The notes beneath the pieces are model-generated. The model searched no databases. It worked only from the letters and a program-made list of their open reading frames with translations, and was not told the DNA's origin. From positions 54,589,377 to 54,653,376 of the forward strand of contig NC_063452.1 of the NCBI RefSeq assembly GCF_020379485.1: a stretch of 64,000 nt of DNA, given 5' to 3'. The position numbers and the translations under genes were made by a program. Positions 55,981 to 64,000 of this stretch are shown in pieces; within the stretch, counting starts at the first letter, position 1, and each line of letters opens with the position of its first letter. The stretch is from Brassica napus. Its lineage: Eukaryota > Streptophyta > Magnoliopsida > Brassicales > Brassicaceae.

Positions 55981-58655
55981 GTTTTCTTGTAGTGACATGT
56001 TGAGGTATTCTTTTCGGAATATTATACTTGATTAGAAATGGAGCTTATTGCTTCGTATAGGATCAATGCATTTCAACACTAGTGCTTCACATAGAATAAT
56101 CAAAGAAGTGATAGCTATGGACTACTGCTTTTTAGCTTGAAGCTGTTGTATACTGGGAGGTTAAGTTGTTCTTAGAACTACCAACTTTTAGGTAGATGTA
56201 ACACTAGCAACCATCTGAATTTTAAGTTTGATTAGAGCCATAGTGTCTCCATTGGTTAACAGCTCTTCTCACTCTGTGCTCTGGTGGATATCTTACTTTA
56301 GGTTGCTGCCGGAGCTCTCAGGGCAATTGCACACCACTTAACTGCCAAAGACATTTTGGTTAGCTACAATTAGTCCGTCTCTTACTTATTTGCTTTGTGT
56401 TACTTTAGAGCTTCTAGCTAACTAGTAGTTTTACTGGAAGCAGATTGTAAGTGGAGACATTGTTTCTGATATTTCTCCTGGTGCTGCTGCCGCAACTCAT
56501 AGAAGGCATGATGCAGCAGTAACTGCTATGCTTTGTGCTGAACCAGTCAGTGGATCATCAGAATCTGGGGGCGCTGGGAAAGACTAAGCCAAGAAACCTG
56601 CTTGCTATGATATCATAGGGCTTGATTCCTCGAAACAGTTCTTTTTATACATAGCCACAGGTCCTACTCTGAATTCTCCTTTTTGTTTCTTAAAGGCAAC
56701 AAAATGCTTGAACCTGTTTCTGGATTGTGATAGGGGTGGAGGTTAAGAGAGATACCCGATTAAAAAAGAGCATTCTCTGTGCGGCTGGAAAGGTAATGCT
56801 CTTAATGGCCTACAATGCAGTTTGTTTTTTGAGTGTATCAATAAGACGTTGGTACAGTTTCTTGTCATTTTTGAATATAGATGGAAATTCGATCAGATCT
56901 CATGGATTCTCATATATACGCCTTCAAGAGGTTGGTCAGATCTTCGTTCCTGCTAACAATTTAGTTTTATCCGTAGACACTCAATATGCTCTCTTGTCTT
57001 ACAGATCAGTCCTGCAGGAAGTTTTGGAACAGAAGCCTACTTTTCGATGCCTAAAACAGGATGTACTCCCATATCTTGTTCGTACGCAGCTGGTTAGTTG
57101 GATAAGGTCCTTGCAGATGAGATTAACAAAGATTATACTAATCATTCTATCACCATTTTGATATTTTGTTTGTGGTTTCTCTCCTTGTGTGTCAGAAATC
57201 AGATGTCTTCTCTGACGAAAAAACTGTAGATAAAAATGGAAATGGACATGGAAAGAATAATATGCAGAACAACGATGTGGTTTCGTCCCAAATTCTCTCC
57301 AACGCATCTTTGCCAACCTTTCATCAAGTTTATGAATCAGGCCTGGATATCCGAAAAACCCACAAGTGCTGTGTTTATATAGCGGATGAATGTAAGTATT
57401 GCGTCCGCTTGAATAGCATTCAAGCCTTCATGGACATAAATAGAGATGCAAGTTGTTTTCTCATCACTGTGTTCCAACATAGATTCCCACTATAGTATTT
57501 TTTTCTCGGTTGACATCTATAGAGCTCTACAATTTTCAAACATGTGTAGGTTATTGGTGACGCAAACCACCTATCTGGATACTCCTTTTCTGCTCATCAC
57601 AACATTGTCCACCCATCAGCTGAGCTTGGATCGAAAACCACTGTAAGTCCTGGATTCTGTACATTTATATTGTGAGTTGTGATCGTCAATTAACATTTTT
57701 TGGGTTGCAGGTTGGACCTCATTGTATGCTTGGAGAAGGCTCTCAAGTCGGTGATAAATGCAGTGTCAAAAGATCTGTAATTGGGAGACATTGCCGCATA
57801 GGCTCCAATGTAAAGGTAAGGAAAGAGCTTTTATTCACCCCAGCCAAATAAAGTTGGTGTACATCTCCAACGAAGTTACACTCAACTGCTTGTATGTGTG
57901 TGGGTGCAGGTGGTTAACTCAGTTGTGATGGACCATGCCACAATAGGAGACGGTTGTTCAATACAAGGCTCAGTCATTTGTAGCAATGCGCAGCTTCAAG
58001 AGCGTGTTTCTCTAAGAGACTGCCAGGTACGCTACTCTTGCTCCCTTCACTTTTTGTAATACAGAACAAGTACACGGTGATTTTATGGATTCCGCAATAA
58101 AAACATCAAAATTTGTTTATTGGTGGAAGCAGGGTATGTAGTATTTATCGGGGGGTGAGCACAAGGGTGAGACTTTCGCCAGAAAATGAACAAAGCGGTG
58201 GGGAGAAGAGTGAGATGTCCCTCACCTAAGCTTTGTTGAGATTTAATAGTTTGAGAATTTTTCATTGCTAAAGTTTTGCTGATAGGATTTTGATCTTTTG
58301 CTGCTATTCCATTTGATATCAACGCTTTACATAAACTCAAACCCGATGAAGTCTTGCCAGTTTATTATAATCGAGTTTTAACGGAGCAGGAAATATATGA
58401 TCATTGATGTTTTCAATATCTGACAAATTAAAAAAATCGAGTTCCAATGTCAGATTAGCAGCATTCAGTCCATCAGTCACTAAAGACATCGTTATCTAGT
58501 GACGGGACTGACATGAACAGAAGAGAACACATGGACACTGGCCTAACAAAGTATTCAAAAGTGAGTACGGTAGCTGTTTCTAAACCTCCACCTACTTGGA
58601 TGTGTAATACAAAAACTTAAGTCTCTCCACCGCTTCAACCTCCAACCCCCAACCT

Positions 58656-59780
58656 CTATCGCTCATCAACCTTGGAACTCTTATGCTACAGAAAGAAGAG
58701 TTGATTATAAAGACTACCAAAATAAAACTTGTTACTGAACTACAACCCTACTTCGGCTTTCCTAACAAGAGAGGAGATGCCTACATAAGCCATTACCTTG
58801 CTCTTTTTGTGCCGCTGAGCGTCATCAAGATCTTCATTCCCATTGTGCTTCCTTTTCTGAACGTGAAATTGTATAGAATTTGAGAAATCAAATGTAAAGA
58901 TAAGAGAGATAGAAACCAACAAGAGCAGAAAGTTCTCTTACCTTATCATGGTGTCCACTTTTTTCCTTCTTTCTCTCGCGATCCTTGTCTTTATCCTTAT
59001 CTTTGCTCCTATCTTTATGCTTGTGTTTGTGCTTCTTATGTTCCCTATCTTTATCCTTATTCCTATCCTTGTGTTTTTTATGCTTCCTGTCCCTATCTTT
59101 TGACTCGCTTTTTGATTTTGACGCAATGGTAAGAGCACCCTTCTCTGCCTGTAACAAGAAACATGAGTAACTCAATTACCATCACAAGATATTTGTAAGT
59201 AATTCAACTTATCATGGTTAGTAAAGATTAGACAAGCCTCAGAGCGTCTTATTTTCAAATTCAGTCCTCAATATTATCCGAATCAGATACCAGCACTCAT
59301 GTGAAAGATAGAAAAGTTAAATCCAGATGGAAGGAAAGTAGATTCTCACAGGAGGCAATTCAACAGGAGATGTATCATTAAGCTCAAAAGCCTCTTTAAG
59401 TTCATCTAGAACAAAAGGTTGGATGCGAGCATTTGTATCTCGGTTATGAGACGCATTTGGAATAAGCTGATCCAGCTGCATTCCTTCTCCCTTTCTAATA
59501 TCTGTGTCGCCCACCACATTGTGAAGGTAATGAGCATCTGAAAGCGACTCAGGAAGTGATCTCTTGCAAAAGAATTCATGGTGTGGCAACAGCTTGTACT
59601 GAGTTATAAGATCACGTGCACCACCCAATTCTCTTGGACCTGCACATAAAAAACCCATCATCTCACTAACCAATAAAATTACGACAAGTCTGCTGAAAAT
59701 AACTAGAAACATTGTTGTAATGAGGGGAGAAGAGGATAAACCGCAAAGGTACCTCCAAACTTGGCGCTCTCTGATTCCAT
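58656..59780 (-). CDS. MED19: Mediator of RNA polymerase II transcription subunit 19
   Basis: Head-module subunit of the Mediator complex in the nucleus. Five exons on the minus strand: 59,780-59,753 (MESESAKFGG), 59,639-59,350, 59,148-58,942, 58,856-58,797 and 58,685-58,656. GT-AG, 615 nt, 204 aa, as in the family (about 207). The core has LGGARDLITQYKLLPHHEFF, LSDAHYLHNVVGD and QLDQLIPNASHNRDT. The C-terminal half is the typical Lys/Asp/His-rich tail (KDREHKKHKHKHKDRSKDKD, KEKSGHHDK). The final 10-codon exon reads HKSSKVDER. Matches Arabidopsis MED19b (At5g19480) by recall and position. Intact. The leader probably contains an intron upstream of 59,780. Its 3' end lies about 470 bp from the eIF2B-gamma-like pseudogene, convergent. 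Confidence 0.96.
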
Positions 59781-61380
59781 ATCTTGATTTGCACAAATAA
59801 CAGCTATACCATGATCAACTGCAGTTCAAAGCAAACATATTTAGATTCAAATTATACACAGCCTGGACCAGCAAATTGCATAGGGTATGAACATATAAGT
59901 TGGGGGATAATGATAATCTGAACACATAGGCAAGTGAGAATGTTCGAATATAATAAGCACTTAGCAAGTATTATCTGCTTAAAGGTGTCTCTAATTTCCT
60001 AGAAAAATAAATTATTCATAACAATTTAGCTATCTTGATTTCATCCAGCTGTGATTTGTAACAAGAAGAATCTTAAACCAAAGTAATCCCTAAAACAGAA
60101 GCTCATGAGGGTTGAGAATTGGAATCTGATAACAAAACAAAGGACAAAGCTTAACATGAAATCACAGCTCAAGAGAGAAAGAAAAGATGAGCCGCATGCC
60201 TTACACGTTTCACAAGGCAGATAGATCTCACGAATCGCAACCTCCCACTAGAGCCCAGGTATAGAAAACCCCTAATCAGCTAGACTATGGAACCCGGGTA
60301 GGATAAGCTATTGGACTTGGATTTTCCCGCGTGATTTTGATTGGAGAAGCAAGTGTTTTTAGGGTTTGCGAAGGGTAGCTTTTTCGTCGACAATGGAGGA
60401 GCTTATACAATCGCGATCTCTTCTTCTTTCTTTCTCTTTTGCCCCCAAAGATGCTTCTGATGTAATTTGTCTTTGCTATTTTGAAGGACTCCGCGTGGTC
60501 CTCACGCGCCTCACGATGATGCGTTCAATATTCCTTTATTATGTTTCAGATTCACATCACATAATGTAGTAAAATGTTAAATGTACTACTCCGTAAGAAA
60601 CCGAAGTAAACCGAAATTCTCGCTTTTAGAGGTTTTTAGCATAATTAATGGAAGGGTTTTTATGCTGAGGTTCTAAACAGAATATAAGAAACTGTATTTT
60701 AATTTTTAACCGAAACAACTAAGAATACAGTACAGGTTTTAGACGGTTATAAACCGATCTGCCAGTTTTTCCCACGGTCAATTCTATCCACTCTGGCACT
60801 ATCCAATCCATAATTAAGCAGGGGCCAAATAGCTGTGAATCTTTTAGTGACAGAATGTATATGACCATTTAGCTAATTTTCAGCTACATATTTTGTTTGG
60901 TCAAGACTCTTTAGACCCTGCATTTATCCAGTTATTACCAATTTTAAAGTTTTTTTTTTGTCACAGAGGAGTTATAAACTTATATGTGGCTAAAACTTGT
61001 TTTTTTGGTAGTGCTGGATTGTTGGTATCTGTTATATAGGAGTTCGAGATCTTGTTCACAAGCTAAAGTCCTCCGGATACTCTCCAATAATCTATATCCG
61101 CTTTAATTTACTGGATTTTTCTAGAACCATGATAACCATCCGATTTTCCTTAAAGCTAGCAATTACATATTCTCAAATTATCGACATTAACCTAGCTATA
61201 TGCATGTGGGTTCTACATTGAGAAACCTACATGTATTTCGAATTAATTTACTTGTGTTGTTGATCTGTTTGCGGTTTACGTACATTTGATTAACTTTATT
61301 ACAATGACTGTATCTTTTCAATTAACCTTAAGAAGACATCCTCATTGGGAACTTGAGTTTCTCACTATATATATTAATTA
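59781..61380. other. MED19 leader/promoter and spacer
   Basis: 59,781-60,330 holds the presumed leader and leader intron of MED19 (minus). The GC-richer patch at 60,200-60,300 is the likely promoter. 60,330-61,380 is spacer without supported genes. Confidence 0.45.
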
Positions 61381-61387
61381 ATTAATA

Positions 61388-61645
61388 CTACATCCATTTC
61401 AAAAAAATACATATTTTAGATTTTTCACATATATTAAAAAAAACATATTAAAATTTGTTTTTGAATGCATTATGTTTTGTGAATAACAATTTTCCATAAC
61501 TTTTAACCAATAGAAATCCAATAAACATTATTAACTTTTTTGAAACTTACAAATTTTCATTAAATAATTCATTGAAAAGGTAAAATATGTATCTTTTTGA
61601 AACAATATTTTTTTTAGAATATGAATCTATCTAAAACGGAGAGAG
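61388..61645. mobile_element. Stowaway-like MITE, diverged copy
   Basis: TA-flanked (61,386-61,387; 61,646-61,647) with ends CTACATCCATTTCAAAAAAA and, inward from the right, CTCTCTCCGTTTTAGATAGA. Both run into a CATATTTTAG/CATATTCTAA segment, as in the element at 33,239-33,485. 258 bp. Confidence 0.75.
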
Positions 61646-61647
61646 TA

Positions 61648-62433
61648 TTATAATAGAAAAGTCTTTCGAAAATTTGAAAGAATGGATCTCTCAAATTTTT
61701 AAAATTTCTCACTAAGATATTAATATATCATATATGTATGAAAAACTTTCTTTGAAAAAACTCTTGATACAAATCGTCCAGTACAGGTGTTCGAATGCCG
61801 TTCATTTTGAAATTCACGAGCTAAAAACTTGTTCCTATTTTGGTTTTAGGATGCATTTTACAATATTCAAGACGGAGAGATATCTACTGTGAAATCTACT
61901 TGCAAACTTGACATATAATATATAAACATGGTTCATATATAATAGTACAATATTTATAGAAATATGATTAATATTGTTTTGTTCTCATATCGTGAAGGCA
62001 GAACTCAAAATGTATACTCAAAGCGGGAGCATCTTAATAGGTGGTGCACATACATTTACAGAAACGTCACACTAACGTCTTTACACACTTGAGAGACATT
62101 TTTTTTTTGCTACAAACTCATGAGAGAAAAGATTGCAAAGTAGTGGAACAAAGGCCCTAGTTTGGCCTGATACAACAATTAATGTAGGTCAAGATCCTCT
62201 TCTTCTTCTGCATGGCAATTAAATTACCAATATTAGCGAGACGACTAATACTCTACATATATAGGTTTTACAATATTAAGACGGAGACAGCATGCTAGCT
62301 ACCAAAATGTATATATATAGTGAAATTGCGGTTCTCTTGTTTTGTTTGAATTTTTGTTACTTTTATAATTGTACAACACAATAAAAAAATACGATCATGC
62401 AAGCAAGCACAATTGTGTGTTTTAAGTCTATTA
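61648..62433. other. AT-rich spacer
   Basis: No gene recognised. Confidence 0.4.
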
Positions 62434-62462
62434 CTAGAGCTTGACCTGCACGTCCGTGCGGA
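62434..62462 (-). mobile_element. Helitron-like 3' terminus
   Basis: On the minus strand a hairpin CCGCACG/CGTGCAGG (one wobble, 2-nt loop, about 62,444-62,461) is followed by about 7 nt and CTAG then T. The body would extend right into the AT-rich DNA at 62,460-62,960. No 5' end was identified. Confidence 0.6.
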
Positions 62463-63100
62463 TACTTATTTTCATTTTATATACATGAATATTATTTAAA
62501 TATTTATTATTTAATATTTTAAACATTTATCATATTTTAAAATGTTTATAAACACAATAATTAAATAGTTTACATGCTGCAAAAAAAATATTGATTTGTG
62601 CGATATACTAAATCTTTAACAAATATTGACTCATTGATATATTTGAGTAATATTTTTTAACACGAAATCGTTTCACAAATGTAATAATATTTTAAATGTT
62701 TTGATTAGATATAGGCCATGTGGCAAAAATTTTGTACATTAGAAAATAATATTTAATTATAAACATTAATATAAATAGATTCTTTTGTTGAAAATAATTA
62801 ATAGTAACTGAAATGGTTAAATATATTTTAGAAATATTTGAAATATATATATTTTAGGCAAGATTTAGATAGACTAAAAATAAATATTCGATTATAAATA
62901 ATCCATATTATTGTACAAGTAATTCAAAATATTTAATTTTAACATAAAAATAATATTTAATATAATTGTTTATACCACACTTTATGATGATCCATGCGGG
63001 TTGGCTAAGGGGAAAAGGACCATCACAGGGTGATTATATGCGAACCAAAGAATCCACATCGAATGGTAAGTATAGTAGAGAGATGAGGAGAGAGAGGTGT
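62463..63100. other. AT-rich DNA, possibly Helitron body and NOI gene 3' part
   Basis: Non-coding. I looked here for the last exon of the RIN4/NOI gene (a short basic, Cys-containing C-terminus) and did not find one. Confidence 0.35.
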
Positions 63101-63103
63101 TAC

Positions 63104-63343
63104 CATGACAGGGTCATCGTCTTGGGTTTCACGGTGATGGTGAAGATGTTGTTGATGGTAGTGATGACGACGAGCACTAGCCATGAGTTCTTGTTCGCTT
63201 CCCAAACTAGAATGTCTGACACCACCTTTGTTCAGCTTCCTGTTAGCTCGAGCTTTTGAGAACACAACAGAGTAGTTTGTTTCGTCTGATCCTTTTTGGT
63301 CCCACCCTCCGAACTGTGGAACTGGATTCCATCCAGTATTATT
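63104..63343 (-). CDS. RIN4/NOI-domain protein, central exon (partial gene)
   Basis: The exon, bounded by an acceptor (CAG, read at 63,344) and donor (ATG/GT at 63,103), encodes NNTGWNPVPQFGGWDQKGSD followed by TNYSVVFSKARANRKL. This is the NOI motif (PxFGxW ... YTxxFxxAR) of RIN4-like proteins, which are small membrane-associated immune regulators. A His-rich segment (RRHHYHQQHLHHHRE) follows. The first exon with the start codon must lie above 63,343 and could not be assigned. The last exon, which normally carries the palmitoylated C-terminus, was not found downstream. So the gene is partial or truncated. Position beside MED19 matches Arabidopsis At5g19473 by recall. Confidence 0.8.
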
Positions 63344-64000
63344 CTGCACATACCCATTTATTTAAACCTCGTTAGGTAAACATATAGTTTGCTTTAGGAA
63401 CCAAAAAAAAAAAAAAAAAAAAAAACAAACATTAAAAAGTAAAAAGGACTTGTTGAGATTGCATCGGTTAAGTTTCCCGATTCTAGAAATGCGCATCAAC
63501 TGATGGAACCTTAACATCTCGGGAAAACATCATGCTAACTCAAGAATGAATGATATGATTTGGATAGAAAAAGAAAGAACATTGAGATTGATTGATTAAT
63601 CAGAGAGTGACATGCCTCCCTCTTTTCCATAAATAGATATTGCTTGGTCTACAAGAAAGAGGTTCTTAAACATTGACGAAGGCGTTCATGATGATGATGA
63701 TGATGATCAAGACGACTTCTATTGAAAAAACTCCACTTTTGATTTATAGTCTATAAATGTTTGGGATACACGATCCTATTTGAGCAGATATAGGTAAATT
63801 TCTAAACTTGGATCTCAAGCAACGGTGTACCGTTACATGCGGGCCATTTTCTCCAATTTTATTATTATTACCAACTTTGTATCGTTCTGGAAAAGGCTGT
63901 TAGGTCATGCAGACAATACAGAGGTAAAATATATATAAAAAGCAACAATCATCGTTAATCAAATGGAGTATTGTCATTTAGACTCTTTGGGCAAGTAACT
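63344..64000 (-). other. Upstream part of the NOI gene
   Basis: Contains an A-run (63,403-63,425), a GATGATGATG microsatellite (about 63,690) and likely leader/promoter DNA. The first coding exon is probably here, but no choice among short ATG frames is supported. Confidence 0.35.

Larger units (their letters stand above)
45485..55994 (+). mobile_element. CACTA (En/Spm) DNA transposon, about 10.5 kb
   Basis: Terminal inverted repeats CACTACAAGAAAAC (45,485-45,498) and its reverse complement (55,981-55,994), flanked by the 3-bp target duplication ACA (45,482-45,484 and 55,995-55,997). Inside are a TNP2-like transposase gene, a minus-strand 482-codon ORF, a tandem repeat array, a TNPA-like gene and subterminal repeats built from TTCCGAGGAA and TTCCGACGGAA words. 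I recall similar subterminal repeats in Brassica Bot1-type CACTA elements, but that family link is unverified. Inserted into the target-site duplication at the 3' border of the Copia element, so it is younger than it. Confidence 0.96.
40630..58188 (+). pseudogene. eIF2B-gamma-like nucleotidyltransferase/hexapeptide protein, pseudogene split by nested TEs
   Basis: Matches recalled Arabidopsis At5g19485. Exons: 40,630-40,695 (MDFQVVILAGGFSSNLVPLF), 40,773-40,868, 40,979-41,052 plus 55,998-56,004 (split), 56,302-56,358, 56,444-56,660, 56,734-56,792, 56,881-56,930, 57,005-57,092, 57,196-57,447, 57,550-57,642, 57,711-57,815, 57,910-58,026 and about 58,121-58,188. The later exons carry left-handed beta-helix repeats (VGPHCMLGEGSQVGDKCS). 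Lesions: a 2-nt gain in exon 3 (GGATATGG), the 14.9-kb insertion, eight codons missing in exon 4, an in-frame TAA in exon 5 after GGAGKD, a lost last acceptor and a frameshift before GEHKGETFARK. Intron 9 uses a GC donor (57,448). As a housekeeping translation factor, function would have to come from another copy. Confidence 0.95.

Noticed and set aside
55491..56035. Overlapping 170-178 codon frames on the plus strand and a minus-strand frame, rich in PRN/SEY repeats
   Set aside because: Products of CACTA 3' subterminal repeats. All frames stay open because of the repeat period, not selection.
58985..59170. Plus-strand Leu/Ser-rich frame that looks like a membrane protein
   Set aside because: It is the antisense of the Lys/Asp-rich tail of MED19.
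60366..60569. 67-codon plus-strand frame near the MED19 promoter
   Set aside because: Short, no recognised domain, no splice or promoter support. Likely chance.

Overview
This is nuclear DNA of a flowering plant, almost certainly a Brassicaceae species of the Brassica type. Genes have GT-AG introns and AT-rich spacers. The gene order (thermospermine synthase ACL5, MscS-like channel MSL9/10, elongation factor 1B-beta, eIF2B-gamma-like protein, Mediator subunit 19, RIN4/NOI protein) matches, in reverse, what I recall of Arabidopsis At5g19530 to At5g19473. That synteny and the species are inferences from memory. No plastid, bacterial, CRISPR or tRNA features were seen.

Left third (1-17.6 kb): the 3' half of an intact ACL5 gene enters from the left edge. 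A decayed multi-exon gene of unknown function carrying a TRIM retroelement follows. Next come a second TRIM, a probable solo gypsy LTR, and a second, dead ACL5 copy. That copy is hit by a hAT MITE (8-bp target duplication) in exon 3 and a TA-flanked MITE in intron 2, and is truncated at its 3' end. A long AT-rich spacer contains a Helitron terminus, and then comes a truncated VIK-like kinase pseudogene.

Middle (17.8-39 kb): the MSL locus is tandemly duplicated. Copy 1 (17,966-20,610, minus) is intact at 738 codons. Copy 2 (22,783-31,479) is a pseudogene split by a 1,040-bp Helitron, whose empty site is preserved in copy 1, and by a non-autonomous gypsy element. The gypsy element has gag and protease on one strand and a spliced ORF on the other, with no reverse transcriptase or integrase. 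An intact EF1B-beta gene and an intact L-type lectin receptor kinase gene follow.

Right (40-64 kb): the eIF2B-gamma-like gene is split in exon 3 by a 4.4-kb Copia element. A 10.5-kb CACTA (En/Spm) transposon sits inside the Copia target-site duplication. The CACTA carries TNP2-like and TNPA-like genes, each with one visible disabling lesion, an intact antisense ORF resembling Athila ORF1, 166-bp tandem repeats and dense subterminal repeats. The host gene also has its own frameshifts, a stop and a lost splice site, so it is a pseudogene. An intact MED19 gene and part of a RIN4/NOI gene end the window.

Functionally, the intact host genes are ordinary housekeeping or signalling genes that do not form a pathway. 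The notable content is the layered history of duplication, pseudogenisation and nested mobile elements, with exact breakpoints readable from target duplications and internal empty sites.
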